Below, piece by piece: positions 9,593 to 23,125 of a stretch of 64,000 bases of DNA. The position numbers and the translations under genes are program-made. The DNA is from Otis tarda (Eukaryota; Chordata; Aves; Otidiformes; Otididae): contig CM048553.1 in NCBI GenBank assembly GCA_026413225.1, positions 131,128,190 to 131,192,189 of the forward strand, read 5' to 3'. The notes below the pieces were generated by a model that saw only the letters and a program-made list of their open reading frames with translations, had not been told where the DNA came from and did not search any database. Positions within the stretch are counted from its first letter, which is position 1; each line of letters opens with the position of its first letter.

Positions 9593-12500
9593 TCTTATTT
9601 TATCTATTCTCTCTTCTGTTTTCCCATTTTTTCCAATCTTCTTTCTCCCTCATTCCACTACCAGCCTCAGTATCACCTGAGCAGCTACAGTTTTTATTTC
9701 ATCCTTCTAAAACCTACCATCAACTCCAGTCCTTACTTACTTCTTAATGAAATTCTTCCCCCTACACATCCATTTACAAGGAGAGTGCCTACCAACACTG
9801 TGTAACCTGTGAGAGGGGACTGGAGGTAGGCTGAGGAAGGGGAGTCCTAATCTGGCGCTTATACCAATGGTAAAGAAAATATTTCTCTTTTTTTTTGCCT
9901 GTCCCTTGGCTAGGAAAAAGCATTTGACAGGATGGATCAGAGAAGCCAACATAGCACCCTGTGGGCATTCAGTTTCAATACAAATTCACAGAATCCATTC
10001 AGTGCAGTAGACGGTTATGAAAAACTCATCTTAGGCAAGGAGTATGTCAGGTCCACTTATTATTTGGTCAACTCTATTCTGTTGTCACTTAGCTGACAGT
10101 GTCACTGTTATTATTGTGTACTCTGCCAGAAATAATGCCACTGGTTCTAAGAGAACCAAACTTGTGAAAGATTCTACTGAAGTATACCATTGCTGTCCTC
10201 TTTGTGACATAAGAGTCGGATGGCTGATAGGGTAAAGAAGTCTGTTAAGTTACCTGCTCAGAAGCCACCTTCTGTCTGGTTTAGATGCACTGGCAGGTCT
10301 AGCCTGGTGCTTGGGGCTGTATACCGGTAAGCTCTCTGTTGCTTGCTGCTCTATGTGTATCACAATTCTGAACATAATTCCTCTTTGGCTACTATTTGAA
10401 ACAGGCTGAAGGCTAGGGTACCTGAGTGGTTACAGGAGTGGCTAAAAATGAGGTGATTCTTTTCCCTTTGGAGAAGATGACTCATCATCATACAGCTATT
10501 ACTGGCCTTTTTTTGCATACTGTCTCAGTGTCTGCCTTCCCATAATATTGACGAGGCTCTAGAAAAATGTTGAATTGGGTTGAAGAGTCATGTAGATAAG
10601 GCTACACTACAGAAAAAAATATTACATCCAATGTGTCACCTTAGTAATGTCTCCCCTCTCATGCACAAGGACTTCTGTGGACTGCATGACATCCAGTAAA
10701 TGGAACCTGAAATCTTGCTGTAGAAACACTTATGCATGCTAGCAAACCCTTAATTCAGTTTCCTTGCTACTGTATCCCACTCGAATCCAAAGAGTTCTAT
10801 CACTGTGAACAACCACAAGACTGAAGAGAAGCATAGTGAAGAGAGATCTAAGCAAGCTGTTCATGATCCTAGCCTCACAGTAATTGGGCTTATTTATTTG
10901 GACTATTTTTGCTGACCAAAAGCAACAAAACCTGACTGGTCTTCACTAGGCTTGACTACCTTGGAACTAGTATAGCAGTGTTCTCATTGCATCAGTCCTA
11001 ATAAAATTCTAAAGATCCGTGCTTCTGCTCAACAAAGTATTTAGGACTTAGCCTGATTAACCCACAAATTAGATAACCTATTATGGGTAGCTGAAAGCTC
11101 GTGTTTGTTGACAAAGGATTAATCTTTTCCTAGAAATGTTAGTAAGATTTCCATCACACATGTGTGTCTGGGTTGGTATGGATGAACTGGCAGTAGTTGT
11201 TAACATGTGAATAGACCTGCAATCTTTATACAGAACTTGTAAGGACTGCTGATGAAGAAGGCTCTTTGGTGTGGGTAGGTGGTTATCTGTATGACCATAG
11301 CCTTTCTCTTCCTTAAGCCCAAGTAAGAAGTACGCAAATAAAAACTCTGTGACTGCAACTGAAGGCAAAAGGCCAGACACTTGACAGAAATACAGGTAAG
11401 AAACCCAGACAAGGAATCTCAGCCAGAGTGGAGAAAATTGACCTCTAGTCTGGTGCTTTTTTCTCCCAAATAACAGAGAATACTCTATTTGTATTCTCAG
11501 GCGGGTATAATCCAAAAGGTTAGGAGAGCATTATATATTTATGGTTGTCATTATCTTTGTAAAATATTATTGATTTTCAGGGTTACTGTTTTTAATTACA
11601 ATGTAAATGATAACATTTAAAAATATATTATTTTATCACAACAACATCCTTAAATTACTTTTCATTTAATATAAGGAAATAACTATTACATTAAATTAAC
11701 CCCTCTATAGCAACCTGTGGTGCAGATCTTTGAACTCTTAATTTTTCTATCCGTTGTCCCAGCTACTAGTCTGAAACATCTGAGTTGCACAAGCAACAGG
11801 AAGAAATCCTCCCTCGTGTGTTATATATTTGTTTCATGTTTACCATTAAAGTTATGAAAAAAAAAACCAAACAGTTATTAACATTAATGTGTATTCTTCT
11901 GATTTTGTCAGCAAATTGAGATATTTAGTAAAAATCTGTAAAAATATCTGTAAAATATCTGTAAAAATAAGACTAAAAGAGCAACAGCACTTCAATTTAT
12001 ATCTAGACTGGACAAGTACAGTATCAAATTTTTAAGATTTTTTGGCCATAATAGATATCATGTCTAGTGTTGACTCAATGAAGACTCTGCTATTATAATG
12101 AATCATGATCTTATGGAAGGCTAGTCATCCAAAAGAAAAACTTTAAAAAAGTATTTGAGTGAACAGTGCCTGAGATCACAGCACTAAGTTGCTTTCCAAT
12201 GAATATGGTGTTAAATTCAAAGCTTTCATTCTCTGTGAGATTGACTGAAATTTCCTGAGAGACTGCTTCTCCCTGCATGGTCATAAGCATTTGCACAGCT
12301 GCTAAAGGTTTTTGGCAGCTGCCCACAACCATGGAACCACATCTGGAGCAAATCTAAGTGACCATAAATTTCAGTACCTTCAGAACAAAACAGTGAAACC
12401 TACTTCTCTCACCTAGCACTACCAAAGCCAGAAAATAAGCCAATTAATTCCTGCTGTTTGGATGGATGGAAAGAGAAAAACAGAGAACTTTTTGTCTCTT

Positions 12501-14529
12501 CCTTAGCAGATATGCAAGATGCTTTAAAGGGAAAAGGGACAGAACATAAACTTAGATAACTAGAGTCTGATCTGGGAAATATGAGCCAAAGCCAAAGCAG
12601 CTAATTCAATTCCAGTGATTCAGAAAATAAAACCTTACTTGATTTAAATCTTAAGGGCAAAGTTTAGAATTTTAGTCTTCTTTTACAGACCATCTTTATT
12701 CACGATAGACAGCATGCTTTCTTAAGGAGAACACTATCTCTTAAAAAAAAAGTACTAGACCATTATCACATTTTTAATTGCACAGATAAATAAACTCAGT
12801 AAACAATACAGCTGTGCAGTTTGCTATTGAATAACTCAAAACTTGGGATGTAATTAAAATTTAAACTTCTAAAGGGAATTTGAATCTTGTATCTATGAAA
12901 TATATAATTTTATATATTTCATGAGACTTTTTTGATTAGGTTGACATTATACTATTGTTTGAAATGAGCCCCATAAGGTGAAATTGAGATGTTGAGAATG
13001 AGAGAGAATGTATAATTTATAAACTCTACTTAATAAAGTATATGTTAAGTACAGCTCTGTGTGGAAAAGTCCTTTAAGGTTATTTATAGTTTGATATATT
13101 ATATTAGAGTTCTTCTTAATAATAGAGTTATCTTACCATTGTAATTGAGCCTATCAGTCAAGATTACATAGGACATTTTACATGTCTGAAGGAAGGTGGC
13201 AAGGCAGAGCTATGAATCTGCAGCAAGTACCGAAGTTAGGAAGACAATCAATACTATTGAACCACAGTATATTCTTAACTTAAATTTTCCAAATCATTTG
13301 AGTCTGGAGTTATGTTTTATGATTTTCCAGAATTACCAGTCAGATCTCAGTGACCAGCTACCTCTGTTAACTGGGGTTTTTAATATGGATTTCAAACCCA
13401 AGATATTGAGTCAGCCATGAGAAAATGACAGAAAGAACCTGGTCTTTGGGGGCAACTACATGTAGAGAACTGAGATCTGAATAACAATCTCTCTGCATAA
13501 ATAATCTCTATGTTATTCAAAGTGAGCCAAAGAATGACATCACATGACCTGTTGAACTGTAGCAGAAATGTTTTCAGCCAGGCCCTGAGATAGCTTCTCT
13601 TAGCTTCCAGCAAGTGTAGGTTACTGTAGATACTAAGCTTCAGAATCTATTTATTTATCAAAGGTTTGGATCCCTATATAGAAGTACCAAGCTCCTCCTG
13701 AAAGCTTCTCAACTTCTGCTGAAATAATTTCAGAGTTAGGAAGATGAGGGACAAAGAACTCAAAATTCATATTTTCAAAAGTATATAGTTGATTCACTCT
13801 TATTTAATCCCTAGAAATCAGACTTTAATGTCTACATATGTTTATCTAAGTAATCATCCCAAATTTATCTGCAAAGTTTCTGGCAGATCAAATTTCATGT
13901 TGGCATTTAAGACTTGTTTGTACTCAGCCATGATTAAATATTTACTCACAAGTAAAATCAATAAAATATTTGGGTCAGAAAAAAATTAAGGAGGGGTGGA
14001 GTAGAGAGAACAGGGATAGATAAACTTGTAGTGGAAGAAGGAGATAAAGAGGACATATATGTTTCTTGCTTCACTGTTATGGAGCTATATAATCAGCTTT
14101 TAAAGTATAGTAATGAAAAGAATGAGATTTTGGAGAACATAGGAGAAGAAGAGTTGAAGTTTCCAGGAAATCCACTACAGGTTCTCCTCTTCTGGTTCTT
14201 TTACTTTGAAGTGAAGATCAAGTAATGTCATTTCAGAAGGTGGTACAGTGCTGTAAGAACAGCAAGAAATCTGAAGACTCAATATTTTTGATTGATTGTG
14301 TAAGAAAAGAGGGCTTTTTTGATGTTTTGGGAAACTGAGGTTGTTTGGTGTGGGTTTTTCATGGTTTACTTATTAAATTAAGGATTTTTAAACAGGAATA
14401 ACTACAGGGAATGTTGGATGTAGTCTTCATTGGTTTCAATTTATATGAAACTTTTATTAGTCAGAATTATTATTCTTCTGCATTGCTTTCAGCTAGTTAA
14501 GTATATATAATATTCATACAATAGAATGT
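9593..14529. other. AT-rich non-coding DNA, no gene recognised
   Basis: There is no recognised gene. The longest open frame (11081-11515, - strand) resembles no family I know and has no supporting context. A short tandem repeat lies at 11935-11969. The last 5 bases (AATGT) are the left target duplication of the next LTR. Confidence 0.6.
11935..11969. repeat. Short tandem repeat, three ~12-bp units
   Basis: Three consecutive units begin TCTGTAAAA (12, 11 and 12 bases). Confidence 0.7.
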
Positions 14530-14702
14530 TGTCGTGGTTTTGTTAGTGAGGGGGGGCCTAAGGTGGTAGCTTCTGCAGGAAACTGCTAGAAGTCGCTCCC
14601 CTTTCTTCAGTGGACTCGGCCAGGCCTAGGGCGGACCTGCTGCTGGCCAAGGTCGAGCGGATTGGTAGCAGAATGTCCCGTGATAACGCCTCTGCGATAA
14701 CG

Positions 14703-14709
14703 TATTTAA
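14703..14709 (+). promoter_or_regulatory. TATA-like box of solo LTR
   Basis: TATTTAA lies in the same context (ATAACG upstream, GAAGGGG downstream) as in the palindromic copy. Confidence 0.5.
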
Positions 14710-15482
14710 GAAGGGGAAAACAGAAAAAAAAAGAAGAGAAGATGTGAAGAAGCTGAGCGGGGGCGGAGGTGCAGAGGGGGAGGCGCAGGCCTCCTGGGCC
14801 TTGCAGGCCTCACCCTCTGGCCTCTTGCCAGGCGGCCGACTGGGCCCGACTCGGCCCGGCCCGGCTGCAAGAAGTGGAGAGGAGATGAGAAGAAGTGAAT
14901 AAGATGTAAAAAGATCCTGAGAGACATCTACCACCCTGTTGTGAGGAACGGCTGCAGACGCCAAGGTCAGTTCAGAAGGAGGGGAGGAGTAATGCGGCTC
15001 CTGGCCAAGATTCCCCTGCAGCCTGTGGTGACGACCATGGTGGAGCGGGTTGTCCCCCTGCAGCCCATGGAGGTCCACGGAGGAGCAGAGATCCACTTGG
15101 AGCCCGTGAAGGACCCCGTACCGGGGGAGGTGGATGCCTGAAGGCGGCTGTGGCCCGTGGAGGGCCCGCTGGGACAGCCGTTCTGGAGAGACTGTACTCC
15201 ATGGAAGAGATGACCCACGCCGGAGCAGTTTCGTGAAGGACTGTGGCCCGTGGGAGGGACCCCACGATGGAGCAGGGGAGGAATGTGAGGAGTTCTTCCC
15301 CCGACCATGAAGCAGCGGCATGAAACAACGTATGATGAACTGACTGCAACCCCCATTCCCTCTTCCCCCCTGTGCCGCTCGGGGGGGGGGGGAAGGTAGT
15401 AGAGAAAATGTTAAGCTTGGGAAGAGGGAGGGGTGGATGGAGGTTATCTTGTTCTCTGTCTCATTATCCTGCTGTTTGTAGT

Positions 15483-15488
15483 AATAAA
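15483..15488 (+). terminator. LTR polyadenylation signal AATAAA
   Basis: An exact hexamer about 190 bases before the LTR end, conserved with 2714-2719. Confidence 0.6.
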
Positions 15489-15671
15489 TGAATAGTTTTC
15501 CCCAAGTCGAGTCTGTTTTGCCCGTGACGGTAACTTTAAGGATTTCTCCCTGTCCTTATCTCAAACCTCAAGCCGTTTTTCCTTATATTTTCTCTCCCTG
15601 TTCTCTCGGAGGGTGGGGGGAGTGAGAGAGAGACTGCGTAGTCTGGTCCTGATCAGGGCTGAACTACGACA

Positions 15672-18600
15672 AATGTCAAACCAGAATTCTCTTTCTGGTG
15701 TCATTTCAGTAAGGTCAGCCACATGAATAACGCGGAGGATCATAGAAAAAGGGTCTTATAGGATCTACAATTAACAGAAATAACTAGGGTGGTTTTTTTT
15801 GTTACATATATTTCTATAGCAAAAGAGTGATATCTGTAAGCTTTGGAAATCATATAGGTAGCTTCAAAAAGGGACAGTAAAAACCAGAATCATAACTGAA
15901 GCTATGAATCGTTTTTATTCCTGCACTACCATTCTTATCTCTAAATTTGCCATTGCTTATGCCACTGATGGCATAAGACATCCTTTCCTTTTTTTTTATT
16001 GATCCTCAAACAAAAATCTTCCATAGGAAAATAAACAATATTACAGCTTTGCAATGTATTGGGACATCCAGCTTTACCAAGAGGAAGACAGTTTAACATC
16101 TGTTCCTTTCAAAGTCATAGGGAGCAGGTGCATAGCAGAAAATCTCAGCATTAGAAAAAACTGAATTCTGATAGGTTAGGATTTATGATGCTATCAGTAG
16201 TGACTCCTTCTCCACAAGATAGTTTCCTCTTCATGTATGATTCAGTCCCTTTACTGCCTCTATTATCCTGTTTATATTTTGTTTCATCACTCCACACAAA
16301 CAACAAATTGCTTGCTGATTTGAGAATAGTGAGCTATCTAATTTCTTCCATGTTGTCTTCATGAAAGAAGTATGATTCTTGGCTTGATCCAAAAAAAACC
16401 AACAATCCTTACCTTCAGTACCTCTTCAGAATCCTGCCTTTTTATGTTATCAGATTTGTTACTAAATGTGTATGAGGTATTTGGGGTTAGTGTGTATTTA
16501 CAATTTATCCAAGGTTACTAATCATACACTGCCTTCAGTACTCTCCTTCATATTTGATTTCAGGTTTTTTTTTTCCTTTGACTAGACCTCAGTACTGCTA
16601 CTGGAATTAAATTAATGGTAGATGTTTATGCAGAAGACTTCAGAATCTATGTAAGATACTACATCCTTCTGGACTAGCACTTAGAAAACCAAAATTCGTT
16701 AAAAAAATATTTTGTATAACTTCTCTTTAGGATTATTTTCCTTAAGGGCTAGATTGTTCTTTCCCCTCAAAAGTTAACAAACAGGCTATTTGAAATAAAA
16801 CATTATATTCTGCTACACAGGACCTGAGCATCTGTCATTTGCTGCAGAACATCCCTTCTTTTTTTTTTAATTATTTTTTTGTCAACAAACTATAGATGGA
16901 GAAAGGCTGCATGAAGGGTTTATAGTGACCAATATGCTTGTGGAGACCAGAGATACTGTTTTGTGGCCTAGAATGGAGAAAAAATACATTTTGCTAAAAC
17001 CTGAAATTCTTTAAACAAATATATTTTTCATTGTTATTGTACCAGGAATATACATATGCTCCTGCATCACCTCTTTTCTCACAAATATAAGTTTTTTTTT
17101 TGTTTTTACAATCTTACAGTCTTTACTTCTTCTAATGTTGGGTTGCCTAGATTCACCTGCATCATCTTATTAATGTTTTTAATATGCTACACATGGCTAG
17201 AGAGATACATATATATCCAATCATTTAGCTATGTTTCTGTCTACATCTTACCCTCACCTCAAAAAATTCAGATATCAAGCTCCAGACCAGTACCTGCAAT
17301 TGAAGTTTTGGCAATATTATACTGTTATCTAGAGAATATAGAATAGTAGTAGTTGAATACAACATTCAGAAAATTTTAGTTTCACAATGCATCCGATAAC
17401 CATTCCTAGTATTTTAAAATAAATTCAGTAGGTAAAAATATTCAATAAATATCAGAAGTGAATAAAAAAATCTATGTGCTATATACAGTATCTACTATTG
17501 CTATTAGTTTCTCAAATCACTAAAGGAATCTATATTGAATCTTGCTGTTTTGATTGATGCTTTCTTTCCCACTAATAAGGTCCTGTTTTACTAGTCCTGG
17601 TTCTCCTATCTGACACTATTTTCTATTCTGGTAAATTATATTTTGTTTACTTAACCTCTACCTTAGTTTTAATTGAATGAGACGTCAAACTGCATGTAAT
17701 ACTCCAGTGAGCAGTTAAAGCATTACCATTCTTCCATGCAAGTACTGAAATAATTTCTGTAATGAATAAAATACTTCTTGTTGAAGAGGTCTAATGCTAG
17801 GGAAATGCTTGCAGGTTCTTGTGAAGAGTTTCATATAAGATGTTATCTGATAAACAAGTAGTAAAAATAATTTCAAATGTGTGAGAAAACAAATTTGCAT
17901 TATTAGTGTTACTTTTTAATTATATTTTTACTCCAGGTTATGGGATCACTCATTCTTTTGCTCTTAGCAATTTACTGACTTCCCTTAACAACACTGCTTC
18001 TATTAATACTGAATGTATGATTTAAATGAACTATTTGGAAAGTGAGATATGACTTCTCAGGTCTTATTTAAATCTTTTTGAAATTTAAAAGCTATGGATA
18101 AGACCCACATGAAAAAGACTTGCAGAAGTGAGTGTCAAATTTTTCATTTTTCTTCTTGAGGCTGGCAAAAATTTATTTCATTAGAAAGAGGGTTTTTTTT
18201 TTTAGATTTTCAGAAGAATGCATTCTAATCCTTATAGCAGTTTTTAATTTTAGGCAGAGAGTTTAAATTGTATATTACTATAAATAACTGTCTAAAGGTA
18301 GAATGAAAAAAATAGGAATTATTTTTTGCTTAATTCTGTAGAAATGTATTGTTTTTTCAATGTGTCTCTATTTAGATAAATCTTTTGAAATAGAGCAGAA
18401 GGTTCATTTGCTGTATTTCATGTGTATGTTATGACATCAGTTTTTCATAGTTCCATGCAATCTCCATTAAAATGAATGGGCAGTTGATTCCTGCCAGAAA
18501 ATTCAGACATGTTGGACAAACTTAGCTGAAGATATTAATCATCTGGCAGTGAAGTGGTTAGTTGTATTTGTATTTAGTGTAGGTGTAATTAAGCTCCAAA

Positions 18601-21600
18601 GCTAACACTTTAAAGTTAACACCTCATTAAAATCAGTGGACAACGTTTACACCTTTCTTCCTAATTTTGCAGTATTTTGGGCTGCTGACTGACATAAATT
18701 GAGAAATCTATTTTCAAATACAAAGAGCTAGAAATAGCGAATAACACCTTGAAGTCAACGAGCAAACTCTTGAGAGCCATCCTTGGTCAGTCTTTGCTCA
18801 TGTTCATGACAATGTTACTTATGTGATTTACAATAAGATTCATTTACCCAATAAATATTAAAGATTTTAGATTTCAGGATTTTTTTTTTCCCTGTGGCAA
18901 AGGGGAACCCAGTTTAAAAATGTAATGGGGAAAGAAGAAGAGAAAAATCTTAACATTAAGTCATGTGTGACTTTGGCAGGTCTTGGATCCTAAACACCAG
19001 ACTTTACTTTGGACTTTTTAAACTTAAAGTGTTTGCCTAGTAGCTTTTGTTTAGTATAAATAATAACAATCATCACTTAAGAAAATGAATGTGCTGCTGC
19101 ATTATATTATTTGGAAACTATCACTGCCACTTCCAAATGAACGTGTATTTCCCTCACATAACTCAAGAAGTAATTGTGTTGTAATAGAGCAGTGGAGCAC
19201 CATAATCTTGATAAACTATTTGTTTGGAGGCTTTTCCTACAAATATTTGAAGAAAGGTTTCATTCCCGAGATTACAAAATGGTCATGATTTTGAGACCCA
19301 GAATTATAGTGACAGTGCTGTTATAAAAGTGTGTGCTAAGATGTTGGAAGAAAAAAGATCTGAAAGAAAATATAAATTGCCAGAAATGTTGTCCACTATA
19401 GCATTACAAAATAAAACTTAAGTTAAAGCATAGAGGTTAAAACAAACTGAAGAAGAATGGTAACTTAATACATGATAAATCCCATTATATAATAGTTGGT
19501 CAGCACTATGCCACTATCCTTTTATAGGGTGAAAATTAAGGAACTTGGAGATACTGGAATGACAACAAACACATAAAGGAACCACAGAAAAGAGGAGATT
19601 CCAAGAGCTTAATAACACTGCTGGAAAAATGCCAGAGGTGGATTTATAAACCTTCTATCTACAGGCTGAAGGAATTATTCCAAGGAGCCTTAGGTAGCAA
19701 TGTATGTATTGGATCATATTTAACTATGTGATTTTCTTGTGGGTAAATGTTTTCATGAGCTCTATTATAATGTTTTACAAGTAAAGTAAATGTATGAGAG
19801 CAGTATAATTTATTTTCTAATGAGGGATCAAGTAGTTTATTTCTATTGTACATGTTATTACAGTGACTGAAACATGCTGTGGGAGAGCTGCATGATGAGC
19901 AGTCACATCTTGCTAACACATCTTAGATGATAAACAGATGGAGACTACAGAGACATTCCCTGTTAGGATAAGTAGGACAAATTATTTCACAAACATAATT
20001 AGCATAAATTACTATTTAAGAGCTTTGAGTTTTTCTTTTAATAGCCTCCTCCTCTGCCCCTTAACAGTCATGACCTTGGCAGCTTGAGTCTTCAAGAGCA
20101 GCTAGAATTATGATGGGTGGATGAAGCTCTAAAGGGATAGAAGTTTAGCTTGGAGAAGTACCAAGAAGTTTGGATACTAATCTTAGATTTATTCAAACTA
20201 ATCCTTGGAAGTCTCGCTCCTTCCTCTTCCACATCTTTCCTCCTCCTCCCCTCAAGACTGACCATGTCTTTTTTCAAGTTTCGTGCTTGCACTGACACTC
20301 TCCTTTCACACTCCTTTTGGAAATTTCACATCTGGTATTGCTTTATGCTTCCTGTTATTTTAAAATCACATATAGTGGGATGTCCCTGAGCCAGGGATTT
20401 CTCAAGAAGGCTTAGCTACTTGTCCTAGTGAAGTCTCACAGCTAGTGAGACGTGAAATGGCAAAAAGTGAAAGAGAATTGTCAGGGCCATGAACTGAATT
20501 TGATATACATTTTCTGTACAATTTAAGGACAAAAAAAAAAAAGGGACCATGAAACCTCTAGTATGAGCTCCTGTGTGAAGTAAACAATAGATTTTTAGTT
20601 CCTTAATGCTACATTGAACCCAATAACTTGAGTTTAGCTCAATAACTCAATAACTTCGAGTGTATTTTCCAGCAAAGCATCCTATCTTTATCTAAATACA
20701 GCAAGAGATGAAGCTACTTCCCTCATCCTCACTGATAACTATTCATGCTTTCTTTAATTTGAGTTTGTCCCTGTTCAGCCTCTAAACATTCATCCTTAGT
20801 CTTTCTTTGCCAGATTACAGATTGTTTAGGAGCCTAGTCTTTCTCTCCATTAAGGCATTTCCATGCAATTATAATGTATCCCTGATCTTTTTGTGCATGT
20901 GCGTGTGTGATATCTAAGCAAACAGTTATTTAAGTATCTCATGCTTGAGCTTTTTTCTCCAGATGTTGAATAATTTTTATTCTGCATACTTTCAAAGCAT
21001 TCAGTAATTGTTTGGAAATGCAAACTGGAACACCAAAAATAAAGTTGCCTCTCTAATCCTATTCAATAGTCTCCCTTTACATATCAACAGATCAGATTGT
21101 CCCTTTCTGCCATGGCAGTTAACTGGAGGCTCATATTGAATTACTTGTCAATGGTGAACACTTTGGTTTAAGAGGATAATTTATGATACTCTGGAAATGG
21201 ACCTTGAACTTGATAAAGTCTTGAGATGGAACTGTATTCACCTTTCTCCTTCCCCTAACAACAGAAAACTCAGAACCATGCATGTAAATAAAAGGGTCAA
21301 AATCCAGTCCATTTTTAGAAGAAAGTTGATAGAGTCAGGACGAAAGAGAGAGGCAAACTTTTATTCTCCTTTGTTTTCCCATAAAAATGTGTATGACTAT
21401 CTCTAACAGGACATAAGCTATGCAGTAAACTGGAATTATCAACTTTTTAACTTTTCTAATGTCTGGCCTGATTGGAGTTCCTTATTCCTGCAAAAACATA
21501 GATGTGACTTTGACTGCATTAAAATATACATTATTTGAATTGGTTCAGTCATCAAGTGATACAGATCACTTCCCATGACTGCCTGTCTTCATTATTTACC

Positions 21601-23059
21601 ACTGTGCCAATCTTTGTGTCATCCCATAAATTTTATCAGCTCTGATTTTATCTTTGCTTCTCAGACAACTGATAAATATTGAAGGGTGTCAAGCCTGATA
21701 TGAACCCCTACTGCAACTCTTAGAAGCAGCCTCAGTTGATTAAGATTCCCCACTGCCTGCTACTTACTAAAATGTCAGCCTATTCTAAACCCATTTAATT
21801 TCAATTTACCTTGACAAAAATGTACCTTGTTAAGTAATATTGTTAGGAGGCAAACATTAAGAGAAGTATTCAGATAATTTCTAGATATATTTAGTGTTCA
21901 GGAAAGTGAGGGGCTAATTGTTTGGCTGAAACATATGGAAAGTGAATTGGGCTGAATATTCTTCTCGATTTGTCTTGGTCTGAGATAACACTGTAAGGCT
22001 AGTTCTAACCTAGTGTCACCAACGTGTCATGGAGATATATCATCAAATATCACAGGTCACAATACATACCTTCAGCCTGTACAAAGTAGAAGAAATCACT
22101 GTTTCAACTCTCACAGTCAACCAAGAATTGAACATATGTTCTGCTTTTCAGTAGTAGTAAGAATAACATTTTTAATAACCAAATGTTCTCACAGCATCTC
22201 ATCTGAAGACGTCATAAGAAAAGCAAATTTTTTTTTCAGTTGAAGTATCTAAAAGAATTAGCTCATAAAAGGGAGAAGGCAAAATTCTAGGACTGATGAC
22301 TTGATTAATTACCTGCCCATGGTTTCCAAGTAAAGATGAGCTAAAGTCATTTTGCCGTATTATAAGTTCATATAAGCCTTATCAAAATGATACTTCCTGC
22401 TATATACAATCTGATGCTCTATGCAACAAGGTTTTGAGGAAAGTGCAGAATAATTTTTCCAGCTGGGGATATGGTCGCCACAAAGTGATTTGGACTTTGG
22501 CCAGAACATTATAGTTAATAGTCCTGCTTTTGTGAAAGGTGGTGTGGGATTTTTAATGACAAGCTAGTTGAGAAGGGTTGAATTTTACATCTCTTCCAAA
22601 GAGAGTTTTATGAAACTGGTAAAAGGTTTTATTTACTTTTACTGAAAGCGTTTGTACAAAGGTGGATAACTGGCACCTCTAAACTATATACAGTATTTTT
22701 AGAAATGTAAACAACAAATGATCTTTCCAAATTTCCCTCATCTTTCTAGATTGTCCATAGACTTCCTTCAGGCTATGAATATGGCAGGAAGTAAAGTGTT
22801 ATTCCCTCTCTGCTCTTATTAGTTTCAGTCTGTTTTGCAGTATCCTTTGGTTTAGGGAGAAGTTTTGGTTTTATGCATGCTCCCTGCCATGTGAAGGCAT
22901 TACCTTCTGTTCTTTTCCGTGTGATTTCTCTTCCTCCCTCTCCTGGTTTCTTCCACTTCCCTAGGTGAGAAGCAAAAGTGGAAAAAGCAGGGGTTTCCAC
23001 TCAGTTGTAAGACAGGATGCACTCTGTACACTGAGCAGAGAAATTTTCAACCACAGCTA
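15672..23059. other. AT-rich non-coding DNA, no gene recognised
   Basis: No repeat family or exon is recognised. Open frames are short and low-complexity. 18470-18720 carries several TAATTA/TTAATC-like cores and might be a conserved non-coding element. Homopolymer tracts lie near 15794, 16566, 16859, 17093, 18191 and 20529. Confidence 0.6.
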
Positions 23060-23125
23060 CAGGGCCATCTTTAGAGCTTCAGGTGCCCCAAGCAAGACTA
23101 GGTAATTGTGCCCTGGGATGAGGTC
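23060..23125. mobile_element. Possible hAT-type DNA transposon end (tentative)
   Basis: The sequence starts CAGGGCCATC and continues with GTGCCCCAAGCAAGAC. This resembles the CAGGGC...GCCCC-rich terminal inverted repeats of some vertebrate hAT elements. I could not find a convincing matching inverted end or an 8-bp duplication, so this is a resemblance only. Confidence 0.2.

Larger units (their letters stand above)
14530..15671 (+). mobile_element. Complete solo LTR, ERVL-like, same family as 1765-2902
   Basis: The element runs from TGTCGTGG to CTACGACA (1142 bp) and is flanked by a perfect 5-bp duplication, AATGT (14525-14529 and 15672-15676). It matches the left arm of the palindrome closely along its full length, with a few substitutions, small indels and a longer G-run (about 15379-15392). 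It has a TATTTAA box at 14703-14709 and AATAAA at 15483-15488. No internal proviral sequence is present, so it is the usual product of recombination between the two LTRs of a provirus. This copy is a good reference for the intact LTR. Confidence 0.93.

Noticed and set aside
11081-11515. 144-codon open frame on -
   Set aside because: No recognised family, no paired frame or retroelement context. Its length is within chance for 64 kb on six frames.
14626-15321. 231-codon open frame on - in the solo LTR
   Set aside because: It joins two different frames of the palindromic copy through small indels, so the frame is not conserved across copies.
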